A stretch of 64,000 nucleotides of DNA from an uncultured Succiniclasticum sp. (GTDB lineage Bacteria; Bacillota; Negativicutes; Acidaminococcales; Acidaminococcaceae): assembly GCA_902801365.1 (NCBI GenBank), contig CADCHY010000003.1:1-64000 (forward strand). The letters run 5' to 3'. The position numbers and the translations under genes are program-made. The notes under the pieces are model-generated. The model ran no database searches, had not been told where the DNA came from, and saw only the letters and a program-made list of their open reading frames with translations. Numbering within the stretch: the first letter of the stretch is position 1; the number at the start of each line of letters is the position of its first letter. Below are positions 17,896 to 26,996 of the stretch, piece after piece.

Positions 17896-17939
17896 TAGCG
17901 CATCCCGTTTCATTTGCTAGTTTTCACAACGGAAAAACC

Positions 17940-17977
17940 AAATCCGCCGAATTCGAAAATCCGGCGGATTTTTTTAC
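17940..17977 (+). terminator. Intrinsic terminator of the small acidic protein gene
   Basis: AAATCCGCCG pairs with CGGCGGATTT around a 12-nt loop and runs into seven T. It begins 45 nt after the stop codon. Confidence 0.9.
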
Positions 17978-18015
17978 TGCAATTTTGCAACATTAATCAT
18001 TCCCGGCAATGAATT

Positions 18016-19263
18016 CTATTCTTCCATCAGTCCCAGGTGTTCAAACAGATGGAACAGCAGGCTCAACAGGATGGCTACCAGCGTAGCCAGCACCATGCCC
18101 TGTACCGTGATGGTGCCAAAGGTCAGCTTGGCGCCGGAGAGACCGACAATCATAACCACGGCCGTCATGGTCAGGTTACGGGATTTGCTGTAATCCACCT
18201 GCTGCTCTACCAGAAGGCGGAATCCGGATGCGGCAATGACGCCGAACAGCAACATGCAGACGCCCCCCATGACCGGAGAAGGAATCCCGTGGATCAGCTG
18301 GCTTAACTTACCGATAAAGGATAACAGGATGGCAAACACCGCAGCGCCGCCGATGACCCAGACGCTGTACACTTTGGTAATCGCCATGACACCGATATTT
18401 TCACCATACGTTGTATTCGGGGTTGCTCCGCACAGACCGGACAGAATATTGGAGCAGCCGTCCGCGAACAGGGAACGGTCCAGACCGGGTTCCTTCATCA
18501 GGTCCCGTCCCACAATGTTCCCTGTTACCATCAGGTGCCCGATGTGTTCGGTCAGCACGACCAGCGCCGCCGGCGCAATAATCGCAATGGCATCCATATT
18601 AAAGGTCGGTGTGGAAAACTGGGGAACGGCGAACCAGGGCGCATTGATTACAGGAGTTAGGTCCACCATGCCCAGGAAAAAGGCCAGTACATAGCCGCAG
18701 ATAACCCCGAACAGGATCGGGATAATGGCCATAAAGCCTTTGAATGCAACGGAGCCGATAACGGTGACCAGCAAAGTAAATACAGAGACCATTACGTTGT
18801 TCATTTCAATTTTATCCCCCACAAGCCCTGCCATGGAAGCAGCGGTCGGCGCCAGTTCAAGGCCAATGATAGAAACAATAGCCCCCATCGCAGCAGGAGG
18901 GAAAATGAAGTCGATCCATTTAGTTCCCATCATTTTAACAATAAATGAGAACAGTACGAACAACAGGCCGAATACGATGAAGCCGGACTGGGCATCCGAA
19001 TAGGGATGTGTCGCCATGATCAGAAGCACAGGAGAGATGAAAGCAAAGCTGGAGCCCAAATAGGAAGGAATCTTTCCTTTCGTAAGAAAGATATACAACA
19101 ACGTTCCTACGCCGTTCATGAAAAGGCAGGTGTTAGGATTTAATTTGAACAGAAACGGTACGAGCACCGTCGCGCCGAACATGGCAAACAAATGCTGCAG
19201 GCTCAGCGGAATATTCATCAGCAACGGCACGCGCTCTTCAACCTGGATAACTTTTTGAGCCAT
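18016..19263 (-). CDS. uraA: Uracil:H+ symporter, NCS2 family
   Basis: Takes up uracil (possibly xanthine) across the inner membrane. 415 residues, about 14 spans. NCS2/UraA hallmarks: LSLQHLFAMFGATVLVPFL near the N-terminus, FAFISPVLL, and the substrate-binding helix regions ALVVLTEHIGHLMVTGNIVGRD and LCGATPNTTYGENIGVMA. The conserved Glu residues are in LTEHIGH and TYGENIG, as in UraA. AGGAGG precedes the ATG. The gene lies 65 nt after sepF with a terminator hairpin in between, an arrangement that may attenuate its expression. Confidence 0.92.
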   Translation of the reverse strand: MAQKVIQVEERVPLLMNIPLSLQHLFAMFGATVLVPFLFKLNPNTCLFMNGVGTLLYIFLTKGKIPSYLGSSFAFISPVLLIMATHPYSDAQSGFIVFGLLFVLFSFIVKMMGTKWIDFIFPPAAMGAIVSIIGLELAPTAASMAGLVGDKIEMNNVMVSVFTLLVTVIGSVAFKGFMAIIPILFGVICGYVLAFFLGMVDLTPVINAPWFAVPQFSTPTFNMDAIAIIAPAALVVLTEHIGHLMVTGNIVGRDLMKEPGLDRSLFADGCSNILSGLCGATPNTTYGENIGVMAITKVYSVWVIGGAAVFAILLSFIGKLSQLIHGIPSPVMGGVCMLLFGVIAASGFRLLVEQQVDYSKSRNLTMTAVVMIVGLSGAKLTFGTITVQGMVLATLVAILLSLLFHLFEHLGLMEE

Positions 19264-19286
19264 AGTATTACCTCCTGATTATTATC

Positions 19287-19318
19287 GTAAAAAACGGCTG
19301 CCATTAAGACAGCCGTTT
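19287..19318 (-). terminator. Terminator or attenuator between sepF and uraA
   Basis: AAACGGCTG / CAGCCGTTT stem with a 9-nt loop and a T tract on the minus strand. It ends only ~24 nt before the uraA start. There is essentially no room for a separate uraA promoter after it, so uraA transcripts must pass through the hairpin. Confidence 0.8.
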
Positions 19319-19328
19319 GTTTTTAAGT

Positions 19329-19682
19329 TTACCTTCCCAGCCAGGAAGTCTTCTTCGCAGCCTGTTTCTCTACATCCACCCGGGCCGGCGCATACATCAT
19401 GATGCTGTCGCTGACCTTGGAAATGCTGGCGTTTACAATATAACTTACGCCGCACATATAATCAAAAATACGGATGCGGGTTTCTTTGTCTACTTCCGAA
19501 AAATCCAGCATGACAGCGCTGCCTTCCATCAGCTTGTCCGCATAGGAAACCGCGTCTTCATAGGTATGAGGAGTACGCACCAGGATATCCAGCTGCCCGG
19601 GCCGCACAACATACGGACCTGCATACGTATCGGCAGGTTCTTCATTATTGAACAGTTTCATCGCGGAATTTTTAAAATCCAT
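19329..19682 (-). CDS. sepF: Cell division protein SepF
   Basis: FtsZ-binding protein that helps anchor and order the division ring. 117 residues. The conserved SepF core is clear: DILVRTPHTYEDAVSYADKLMEGSAVMLDFSEVDKETRIRIFDYMCGVSYIVNASISKVSDSIMMYAP. The N-terminal part is short (~25 residues before the core), shorter than B. subtilis SepF (~150 aa). An amphipathic membrane helix at the N-terminus (MDFKNSAMKLF) is plausible. GGAGG lies 10 nt before the ATG. It has its own promoter and is not in a ylm cluster. Confidence 0.9.
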   Translation of the reverse strand: MDFKNSAMKLFNNEEPADTYAGPYVVRPGQLDILVRTPHTYEDAVSYADKLMEGSAVMLDFSEVDKETRIRIFDYMCGVSYIVNASISKVSDSIMMYAPARVDVEKQAAKKTSWLGR

Positions 19683-19745
19683 AATGCGAAAGCCTCCATC
19701 CCAACTGATTTAAAGAACAATCAAAAAACTTCTCTATACCTATAT

Positions 19746-19773
19746 ATTGTAGCAGATTCAGAAAAAAACACAA
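19746..19773 (-). promoter_or_regulatory. Promoter of sepF (and probably uraA)
   Basis: Minus-strand -35 TTGTGT (19768-19773), 16-nt spacer, -10 TACAAT (19746-19751) with an extended TGC. It sits ~65 nt before the sepF start and is the nearest visible promoter for uraA as well. Confidence 0.75.
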
Positions 19774-19891
19774 TATATTTTCTTAAAAATTGTGCCGAAA
19801 AAACAGGTTTTTTTCAGGTTTTTTGTATAAAACACAGGATTTACGGATCTGAACACTGGATTCTTTACAAAAAGCAGGACGTATTGCCGTC

Positions 19892-21727
19892 TTATTTATC
19901 GGCAGCAGCGGCATTTTTGGCGCGGCCGCGGATACGGCTGCGCTCTACCCGGTCCAGTATCCGTTTCCGCATGCGGATGTTTTTCGGAGTTACTTCTACC
20001 AGTTCATCATCTTTGATATGTTCCAGAGCCTGTTCCAGCGAGAAGAAAATCGGAGGAACCAGGCGAATCGCGTCATCGCTTCCGGAAGCGCGCATATTGG
20101 AAACGTGTTTCTTTTTACAGGGATTGACGTCCATATCGTCTTCTCGGGAGTTTTCACCGATCACTTCCCCCTGGTATACATTCTGTCCCGGTATGATATA
20201 CATGGTGCCCCGTTCCTGGCAGTTGCCGATGCCGTAGGCACAGGTCTCACCGTTTTCAAAAGCCACCAGGCTGCCGCGGGTTCGGCCCGGGATAGGTCCT
20301 TTGTAATAATCATATCCGGCATACACATGGTTCATAACACCGTTGCCTTTGGTATCAGTCAGGAACTGGTTACGGAACCCGATCAGGCCTCTGGCGGGTA
20401 CCTTAAACTCCAGCCGCATGTAACCGGCCATCTCGTGCATGTTCACCAGTTCCGCTTTGCGGGTTCCCAGGTTTTCCATCACAACGCCCATAAAATCCTG
20501 GGGCACGTCAATGGTCAGCGCTTCCATGGGTTCCATGGTATGCCCGTCTTTATCCTTACGCAGTATGACCTTGGGCTTTCCTACCTGCAATTCAAAGCCT
20601 TCCCGTCGCATGGTCTCGATTAAAATGGACAGATGCAGCTCGCCGCGTCCTTTTACGATGAAAGTATCGGTATTCTCCGTTTCTTCCACCCGCATGGCTA
20701 CGTTGGTCTGAATCTCCTTCATCAGACGGTCCCGGAGATGACGGCTGGTTACATACTCACCCTCTTTACCCGCAAAGGGGCTGTCGTTAACCAGGAATTC
20801 CATAGACAGGGTGGGCTCGTCGATTTTGATGCCGGCCAGCGCTTCCGGCTGCTCCGGATCCGCAATGGTATCCCCGATTTCCACATTGCTCAGGCCGATC
20901 AGCGCCACGATATCGCCGGCCTGTACCTCTGCGGTCTCTACACGTTTAAGGCCCTGGTATGAGTAAAGGCGCCCGATTCTTTCAATGGAAACCTTCTCTT
21001 CATGCATCAGTGCGATCTGCTGTCCGTTTTTAATTGTGCCCCGCACTATGCGGCCTACCACAATGCGGCCCACATAGGAATCATAGTCCAGAGTGTTGGC
21101 CAGCATCTGCAAAGGCTGGTCCGTTTCCACATCCGGCGCGGGAATGGTATCCAGAATAACCTGGAACAATGGTTCCAGATTATCGCTTTCATCATCCATG
21201 GACAATTTGGCAAAACCGGAACGGGCAGATGTGTACACCACCGGAAACTCCAGCTGTTCGTCATCGGCTTCCAGTTCGATGAACAGATCCAATACTTCGT
21301 CCACAACTTCCGTAGCGCGCTGGTCCGGACGGTCAATCTTATTGATGACTACAATGGGTTTCAGATGTTTCTCCAACGCCTTGCGCAGTACGTATTTCGT
21401 CTGAGGCATGGGGCCTTCATAGGCATCTACCAGCAGGAGCACGCCGTCCACCATGGTAAGCACCCGCTCCACTTCCCCCCCGAAGTCCGCATGGCCCGGC
21501 GTGTCAAGAATGTTGATTTTCGTCCCCTTATGCATAACGGAAGTGTTTTTGGACAAGATCGTAATGCCGCGTTCCCGTTCCAGATCGTTGGAATCCATCA
21601 CGCGTTCCGCCACCTTTTCGTTCTCACGGAAAATATGGCTTTGTTTCAGCATTGCGTCTACCAAAGTGGTTTTGCCATGATCGACATGGGCGATGATGGC
21701 AATGTTCCGGATATCATTTCTGATCAT
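19892..21727 (-). CDS. typA: Ribosome-associated GTPase TypA/BipA
   Basis: A translational GTPase that binds the ribosome and helps 50S assembly, especially in the cold or under stress. 611 residues. G domain: [51 protein letters not shown]. Then the EF-Tu-like domain 2 and the BipA C-terminal domain ([55 protein letters not shown]). An in-frame TTG at 21748 exists; ATG 21725-21727 with GAGGAG upstream gives the family N-terminus. Single-gene unit with its own promoter. Confidence 0.96.
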   Translation of the reverse strand: MIRNDIRNIAIIAHVDHGKTTLVDAMLKQSHIFRENEKVAERVMDSNDLERERGITILSKNTSVMHKGTKINILDTPGHADFGGEVERVLTMVDGVLLLVDAYEGPMPQTKYVLRKALEKHLKPIVVINKIDRPDQRATEVVDEVLDLFIELEADDEQLEFPVVYTSARSGFAKLSMDDESDNLEPLFQVILDTIPAPDVETDQPLQMLANTLDYDSYVGRIVVGRIVRGTIKNGQQIALMHEEKVSIERIGRLYSYQGLKRVETAEVQAGDIVALIGLSNVEIGDTIADPEQPEALAGIKIDEPTLSMEFLVNDSPFAGKEGEYVTSRHLRDRLMKEIQTNVAMRVEETENTDTFIVKGRGELHLSILIETMRREGFELQVGKPKVILRKDKDGHTMEPMEALTIDVPQDFMGVVMENLGTRKAELVNMHEMAGYMRLEFKVPARGLIGFRNQFLTDTKGNGVMNHVYAGYDYYKGPIPGRTRGSLVAFENGETCAYGIGNCQERGTMYIIPGQNVYQGEVIGENSREDDMDVNPCKKKHVSNMRASGSDDAIRLVPPIFFSLEQALEHIKDDELVEVTPKNIRMRKRILDRVERSRIRGRAKNAAAADK

Positions 21728-21770
21728 AGTTAAAAATCTCCTCTGCAATCTCTCAGTCTGACATAAACAG

Positions 21771-21799
21771 AATATACCGGCTTAGTCCGCCGGAAACAA
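21771..21799 (-). promoter_or_regulatory. Promoter of typA with a palindromic spacer
   Basis: Minus-strand -35 TTGTTT (21794-21799), 17-nt spacer, -10 TATATT (21771-21776). The whole spacer is an inverted repeat, CCGGC-GGACTAA-GCCGG. Confidence 0.7.
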
Positions 21800-21819
21800 C
21801 CTGAATAACAGTTTTATCC

Positions 21820-21853
21820 AAAAGAATGAGGATGCTTATCAGAGCATCCTCAT
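21820..21853 (-). terminator. Terminator of the dctPQM operon
   Basis: ATGAGGATGCT pairs perfectly with AGCATCCTCAT around 6 nt, followed on the minus strand by TCTTTT. It is ~115 nt after the dctM stop. The T tract is weak, but no better candidate lies between the operon and typA. Confidence 0.65.
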
Positions 21854-21967
21854 CTATGACTTTACTATTATATTCGTTTTGTTTTTCAGTGTCAACAGCA
21901 AACCTTTGAATCGTACTCCGCCAGACCGGATTTTCCCACTACAATAGTGTCAGATTCTCACGGCACC

Positions 21968-23245
21968 TTATTTTACAACGCTGGGAAGCCAGGTCGCCAG
22001 TCCGGGGACGAAGCAGAGGATCAGCATTTCAATACCCATAACGACCGCATAAGGGATAACGCCTTTGACAATCTGTGTCATCTTGCTGTCCGGGCTGACA
22101 CCCTGCAGCACGAACAGGTTCATGCCTACCGGCGGCGTGATCAGAGCCATTTCCATGTTGATCTGCAGGATTACGTTGAACCAGATGGGATCAAAGCCCA
22201 GCTGCAGGATGATAGGATACAGGATAGGTACCGTAATAAAGATGATGGAAACGGTTTCCAGTATGCAGCCCAGGAACAGCAGCAGGCAGTTGATCATGAT
22301 GAAGAATATCCAGCGGCTGAACTGCATTTGCGTTACCATCAGGGTCAGTGCCTGGGGGACCTGCAGAATCGTCAGCACGAAGCCGAACAGCGTGGCGCCG
22401 ATCATGATGCAGAAAATCATGGAAGACGTCTTCACCGTGCCCAGCAGAATATTCGGCAAATGTTTCAGGGACAGGGTCTTGTAAATGCAGAACGTAATAA
22501 AGAGAGAATACACGGTGCCCACAGCTGCCGCTTCCGTCGGAGTGAAGGCGCCGGTGTAGATGCCGCCCACGACAATGACCGGCAGCAGCAGACCCCAGAT
22601 GGAGCTTTTCAACGCATCGATCCGTTCCTGCCAGGAAGCTTTCGGTTCCAGCGGCAGGTTACGGGACTTGTAAACCACAACGCCGATAAAGAAGATCGTC
22701 AGCATGAAACCGGGGATAACGCCGGACATGAACAGCTGGCCGATGGATTCACCGGTGATGGCGCCGTAGAGGATCATGGGGATGGAAGGCGGGATCAGGA
22801 TACCCAGGGTACCCCCGGCGGCAACCGCGCCCAGCACCACCGTCCGCTCATAATTCCGTTTCAGCATCTCCGGAATGGCAATGGCGCCGATGGTAACCGC
22901 GCAGGCCGCGGAAGAACCGGTGATAGCAGCAAAGATGCCGCAGGCCACGATGGTCGCCGCGCCTAAGCCGCCGGGCAGATGCCGCAGCCATTTGTTGCCC
23001 AGTTCGAACAGGTCGTTGCCTACTTTGCCCTCCAGCAGGATCTGGCTCATCAGTACGTACAACGGCACAGCGCAAAGTACAAAATCATCCAGGGATTTAT
23101 AGGCCAGCAACGGTATCTGGTTCAGGGTGCCGTCCCCTCCCATGAAGAGAAGCATTCCCACCAGACCGCCTGTTCCCAGGGCAAAGCCGACCGGCAGACC
23201 GGTAGCCAGAAGCACCAGCAGCATTACGGTAAACAAAATAATCAT
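21968..23245 (-). CDS. dctM: TRAP transporter large membrane subunit (DctM family)
   Basis: The transport channel of a tripartite ATP-independent periplasmic transporter, driven by an ion gradient. 425 residues, ~12 spans. Family segments: GLPVGFALGTGGLVGM, ITGSSAACAVTIGAIAIPEMLKRNYER, GTLGILIPPSIPMILYG, GAFTPTEAAAVGTVYSL and LITPPVGMNLFVLQG. Its ATG overlaps the dctQ stop as ATGA, so translation is coupled. The substrate depends on DctP; the T-box upstream suggests an amino-acid-linked compound. Confidence 0.93.
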   Translation of the reverse strand: MIILFTVMLLVLLATGLPVGFALGTGGLVGMLLFMGGDGTLNQIPLLAYKSLDDFVLCAVPLYVLMSQILLEGKVGNDLFELGNKWLRHLPGGLGAATIVACGIFAAITGSSAACAVTIGAIAIPEMLKRNYERTVVLGAVAAGGTLGILIPPSIPMILYGAITGESIGQLFMSGVIPGFMLTIFFIGVVVYKSRNLPLEPKASWQERIDALKSSIWGLLLPVIVVGGIYTGAFTPTEAAAVGTVYSLFITFCIYKTLSLKHLPNILLGTVKTSSMIFCIMIGATLFGFVLTILQVPQALTLMVTQMQFSRWIFFIMINCLLLFLGCILETVSIIFITVPILYPIILQLGFDPIWFNVILQINMEMALITPPVGMNLFVLQGVSPDSKMTQIVKGVIPYAVVMGIEMLILCFVPGLATWLPSVVK

Positions 23246-23784
23246 TTTGCCACCTCCCCTGCCGCCGCAGCCGGATCATAGTCCGGGTCGCCCAGCTTCA
23301 CCAGGTTTTCCAGGAACGTCCGGATAAAATGCAGGAACATCAGGCCGAAGCCGATAGGCAGCGACGACTGCGGGATCCACAGCGGGGTACGCAGCGTGGT
23401 AGGCGCTATCATGCCGTGTTCCATGGACATGGCCACCATACCGATGGCATAAACCGTTACGACACCGCAGAAAACCATGCCAATGAACGAGGTGATCACG
23501 TTCAGTATCTCATTGGTCCGCTTGCTTAAATGGGACAGCAGGATATCCACTTTTATGTGCTTATTTGCCACAAACGTTACCGCCATTCCCAAAAATCCTG
23601 CTATCGTCACACAGTAGGTGGATATTTCCACCACCCACTCCGTGGGACTGTTAAACACGCCCCTCATAATTACTTCATAGACAACAGAAAACGCAGGTAT
23701 GAACAGCAGCAGGCCGGCAATAATGCCCACCACCCGGGTCAGTCCCATTAAAAATCTTCTGTAAACAGCTAAAAAACTTTTCAC
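23242..23784 (-). CDS. dctQ: TRAP transporter small membrane subunit (DctQ family)
   Basis: Four-helix partner of DctM. 180 residues with spans around GIIAGLLLFIPAFSVVYEV, EISTYCVTIAGFLGMAVTFV, ITSFIGMVFCGVVTVYAIGMVAM and IGFGLMFLHFIRTFLENL. Typical DctQ sequences NSPTEWVVEIS and NKHIKVDILLSHL are present. The start is GTG 23782-23784 with GGGAG at 6-nt spacing; an upstream TTG has no site. It lies 18 nt after dctP and overlaps dctM by 4 nt. Confidence 0.9.
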   Translation of the reverse strand: MKSFLAVYRRFLMGLTRVVGIIAGLLLFIPAFSVVYEVIMRGVFNSPTEWVVEISTYCVTIAGFLGMAVTFVANKHIKVDILLSHLSKRTNEILNVITSFIGMVFCGVVTVYAIGMVAMSMEHGMIAPTTLRTPLWIPQSSLPIGFGLMFLHFIRTFLENLVKLGDPDYDPAAAAGEVAK

Positions 23785-23802
23785 AACAGTCTCCCACAAC
23801 AG

Positions 23803-24834
23803 TTATTTTGTGCACAGCTCCAGAATCTTTTTGCCCTGTTCGCCGGCATGTTTGGTAAAGATATCCCATACCGGTTTGGTGGCTGCCTGCCAGTTTTTGA
23901 TTTCATTTTCAGGAACTACATACACTTCCATGCCTTTGGCTTTCAGATCTTCCAAGCCCTTCAGGTCTTCTGCCTTGGCGTTCTTACGCAGGGTGTCACG
24001 GACTTCCTTGGCCGCTTCCATGAATGCTTTCTGCTGCGGTTCGCTCATCTTGGCAAAAGATTTGTCATTCATGGCTACGATGAATTCCGGAGACGCATGG
24101 TTGGTGATGGTCAGGTATTTGGTAACTTCATACATCTTGCGGTCGCGCATGGCGGAAGTGCCGGAAGACTGTCCGTCGATGGTGCCGCGCTGCAGGGCCA
24201 TGTATACTTCGCCGGCACCCATGGTAACCGGGGAAGCGCCCAGGGCTTTAATGGTTTCGGAAGCCAGCTCGCTGTAGCCGCGGATCTTCAGGCCTTTGAA
24301 ATCTTCCGGTTTTTTGATGGGTTTCTTGTTGTTGGCATACTGAACGAAACCGTAGTCAGCCCAGTAAACAACTTTAACGTGTTTCTTTGCCAGTTCTTCT
24401 TCCAGAATCTTGCCCATGCCGCCGTCGATTGCAGCGTCAACTTTCTCGTATCCGGGGAACACGAACGGAACGTCAAATACTTCCATGGCCGGGATGATGG
24501 TAGCCCAGCGGCCGACCGTGTTCAGGCCCATATCCACGCCGCCGGTCATGATGGCGTCGTTCATGGTTTTATCATTATATAACTGGCCTGCCGGGAAAGA
24601 GGTGATTACTACTTCACCTTTGGTTTTATCCTTAACTTTTGCAATAAAGCTTTCTACGCCCTTAGCAAGCGGATGATTGGCCGGTAACGCATATGCTAAT
24701 TTATATTCCACTTTTTTGCCCGCCGCCGGAGCCGCCGCTTTTTTATCGCCGCCGCCTCCGCAGCCTGCCATGCAGATTGTCGCCAATGCCAATGTCGCTA
24801 CTGCCGCCGCTTTAAACCATTTTACAGATTTCAT
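23803..24834 (-). CDS. dctP: TRAP transporter substrate-binding lipoprotein (DctP family)
   Basis: The extracytoplasmic receptor that delivers the ligand to DctQM. 343 residues. A lipoprotein signal ends in the lipobox MAGC, then a GGGGDKKAAAPAAGKK linker. The DctP fold follows: YKLAYALPANHPLAKGVESFIAKVKDKTKGEVVITSFPAGQLYNDKTMNDAIMTGGVDMGL. The ligand-binding Arg region is FKGLKIRGYSELASETIKALGASPVTMGAGEVYMALQRGTIDGQ, as in carboxylate-binding members. GGAGGAG precedes ATG 24832-24834. A 230-nt T-box leader controls this first gene of dctPQM. Confidence 0.93.
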   Translation of the reverse strand: MKSVKWFKAAAVATLALATICMAGCGGGGDKKAAAPAAGKKVEYKLAYALPANHPLAKGVESFIAKVKDKTKGEVVITSFPAGQLYNDKTMNDAIMTGGVDMGLNTVGRWATIIPAMEVFDVPFVFPGYEKVDAAIDGGMGKILEEELAKKHVKVVYWADYGFVQYANNKKPIKKPEDFKGLKIRGYSELASETIKALGASPVTMGAGEVYMALQRGTIDGQSSGTSAMRDRKMYEVTKYLTITNHASPEFIVAMNDKSFAKMSEPQQKAFMEAAKEVRDTLRKNAKAEDLKGLEDLKAKGMEVYVVPENEIKNWQAATKPVWDIFTKHAGEQGKKILELCTK

Positions 24835-24867
24835 AATTTCTCCTCCACTCCTCATTTGAATAAAATT

Positions 24868-25089
24868 TAAAATAAAAAGCCCCTGTCGGAAAAATCCGGC
24901 AGGGGCGTTATTAACGCGGTACCACCCTACATTATACTCCTGGCCTGTAACGCCGCCGCAGCGCTTTATCCTAAAGGTTTAACCGTTCAGATAAAGAGTT
25001 CCCAGGCGAGAGGTTTCAACGCTTCCACCGGCTTGCACCAGCCGCCGGCTCTCTGCAGTCCGCAATCAGAACCATTCCTGTTCATAACT
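24868..25089 (-). promoter_or_regulatory. T-box riboswitch upstream of dctPQM, possibly leucine-specific
   Basis: The minus-strand leader contains the universal T-box AGGGTGGTACCGCG (24915-24928). It precedes a strong terminator, GCCCCTG..CAGGGGC plus T tract (24868-24906). Upstream, Stem I spans about 24997-25089: basal AGTT/AACT, a kink-turn-like ATGAA, then CAGG/CCTG and GGTT/AACC. The conserved AGAGAG lies at 25049-25054, below a CCGGC/GCCGG distal helix. In the internal loop between CCTG and AACC, the best specifier is CTC (25008-25010), followed by a purine. CTC would mean leucine. ACC (Thr) is a less likely reading. Uncharged tRNA would stabilise the antiterminator and switch on the transporter. 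The element is certain; the amino acid is inference. Confidence 0.92.
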
Positions 25090-25108
25090 TCTGTTTGAAA
25101 TTAAATCA

Positions 25109-25137
25109 AGTATAGCAAGGCGGTTTTTAAATGTCAA
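25109..25137 (-). promoter_or_regulatory. Near-consensus promoter of the T-box/dctPQM operon
   Basis: Minus-strand TTGACA (25132-25137), 17-nt spacer, TATACT (25109-25114) with extended TGC. The predicted start is near 25102, giving a ~270-nt leader before dctP. Confidence 0.88.
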
Positions 25138-25199
25138 TCACTTTTTTCACATTTTGTTTACATTTAACGTGCGAAACATCAATACTTTGCAGAGAAAAA

Positions 25200-26807
25200 T
25201 CAAATGTTCCCCAGCATATCGTCCATATAACGGCGGACCTTTTCCAGTTTCTTCCGCAACTGATCCGCTTTGGCGCTGTCCCGGAGGGCAATCTGTTCAA
25301 TCTTGTTACGGTACTGCATATAATTCCGTTCCACGGCGGAAATCGAATCCTGCAGTTCCGCCACTTCCGGCGTCGTCTCAACCTCAGGCGCCGCTTCGAT
25401 CACATAATCCGTACCGTCTATGACAATACTGTCTCCGAACTTGGGAATATAGGTTGCCGTTCCCATCTGCATCTGAAGGGCCTTGGACATTTCTGTAGCC
25501 GCGTCAAATTCACCGTGGGTCACGAAGAAAATTTTGGGCTTCTGCGGCATTTTCTTGTACCATTCTATGAGCTGGTCTTTATCCGCGTGGGCGGAGAAGC
25601 CCGTCATGTTGACGATCTGCGCGGCTACATGGATGGTCTCACCCATAATTTTAACTTTTTTTACTCCGTCAATCAGATTCCGGCCCATGGTTCCTTCCGC
25701 CTGATAGCCGGCAAAGACCACCGAGCATTCCGGGCGCCACAGATTATGCTTCAGATGATGCAGGATACGGCCCGCGTCCGCCATGCCGCTGGCAGACAGA
25801 ATAATCTTCGGGCCTTCCATGCCGTTGATCATGCGCGACTCTTCCGCCGTCGGCGTAAAATGCACATTTTTCATGGCAAACAGCCGGTCCCCCTGGAACT
25901 CCACCAGCGCCCTTGTCTCCGCGTCATACTCTTCTTTATTGGCCAGCGTGATTCCCGTTGCCTTGGTAGCCAGCGGGCTGTCAACATAAATCGGCACATC
26001 CGGAATTTTCCCTTCCTGCGTCAGCTTCTGGAAATAATACAGCAGGACCTGGGTACGCCCCACCGCAAAGGCAGGGATGACCACGTTGCCACCCCGTTCT
26101 ACGGTTTCATTGATAATCTTGGCCAGTTCCGCTTCTTTATCGTAAGCTTTATGCTTCCGGTTCCCGTACGTGGATTCCGTTACAATAAAGTCCGCACCTT
26201 CAAGGACAGAAGGATCTTCCACGATAGGCTGCTTCGGCTGCCCCACGTCACCGGAAAAAATCATGGCCGTCTTTTTTCCGTTTTCTTCTATTTCCAGACG
26301 TACAACCGCGCTGCCCAGGATATGGCCCGCAACCCGGAGCTTTGCCGTAATCCCGGGAACCACTTCGAAAGGTTCCTCAAAATTATGAACATAAAAAGAC
26401 TGCAGCGCCGTATAGGCATCGTCTACCGTAAACAGCGGAAGTACCTGGGACTTTCCTGCCCGCAGGCCTTTGCGGTTGGCATATTCCGCATCGGATTCCT
26501 GGATGTGCGCGCTGTCGGGCAGCAGGATCGTGCAGAGCTGCTGCGTGGATTTTGTGCAGTGAACACGGCCTTTAAATCCCTCTTTCACCAGACGCGGGAT
26601 CAGACCGCTGTGATCCACATGGGCATGGGTCAGGACCATGGCGTCAATTTCCCCGGGGTTGAAGGCAAAGGGCTTTTCATTAAAATCTTTGACGGATTTG
26701 GAACCCTGGAACATGCCGCAGTCCACCAGTATCTTCTTTCCGTTTGCTTCCAATAAATAACAGGATCCTGTTACAGTCCGGGCCGCGCCTAAAAAAGTCA
26801 GCTTCAT
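25200..26807 (-). CDS. Metallo-beta-lactamase/beta-CASP RNase (CPSF-like)
   Basis: A predicted zinc-dependent RNA nuclease of the YsiH/CPSF-73-like beta-CASP group, probably in RNA processing. 535 residues. Motifs: LGAARTVTGSCYLLE, VLTHAHVDHSGLIPRL (HxHxDH), AGHILGSAVVRLEI, FSGDVGQPKQPI, then the beta-CASP domain (VTESTYGNRKH, VIPAFAVGRTQVLLYYF, IILSASGMADAGRILHHL). The C-terminal MBL return is GFSAHADKDQLIEW and THGEFDAATEM. A coiled-coil-like tail of ~70 residues follows (LQDSISAVERNYMQYRNKI...LRKKLEKVRRYMDDM), absent in the shortest homologues. GGAGG precedes ATG 26805-26807. Confidence 0.9.
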   Translation of the reverse strand: MKLTFLGAARTVTGSCYLLEANGKKILVDCGMFQGSKSVKDFNEKPFAFNPGEIDAMVLTHAHVDHSGLIPRLVKEGFKGRVHCTKSTQQLCTILLPDSAHIQESDAEYANRKGLRAGKSQVLPLFTVDDAYTALQSFYVHNFEEPFEVVPGITAKLRVAGHILGSAVVRLEIEENGKKTAMIFSGDVGQPKQPIVEDPSVLEGADFIVTESTYGNRKHKAYDKEAELAKIINETVERGGNVVIPAFAVGRTQVLLYYFQKLTQEGKIPDVPIYVDSPLATKATGITLANKEEYDAETRALVEFQGDRLFAMKNVHFTPTAEESRMINGMEGPKIILSASGMADAGRILHHLKHNLWRPECSVVFAGYQAEGTMGRNLIDGVKKVKIMGETIHVAAQIVNMTGFSAHADKDQLIEWYKKMPQKPKIFFVTHGEFDAATEMSKALQMQMGTATYIPKFGDSIVIDGTDYVIEAAPEVETTPEVAELQDSISAVERNYMQYRNKIEQIALRDSAKADQLRKKLEKVRRYMDDMLGNI

Positions 26808-26996
26808 AAATACAACCTCCTGAACAGCACACAACGTTTATAAAATACGGATTTCCCTTTCACTGTCCTGCGGCAAGCTGAACATCTTGCCTGAACGATA
26901 TGGGAACACTGATTCAATAAGTTTCCACAAACTTCGCCAATTATGTTATTCTCTGTTAAAAGCATTTTTCCTGCAAAAAAGCTTTTAATAATTCCG

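Noticed and set aside
24910-25090. Possible small gene or terminator-only leader upstream of dctP
   Set aside because: The conserved T-box, AGAGAG motif and antiterminator/terminator pair explain the region better than any short reading frame.
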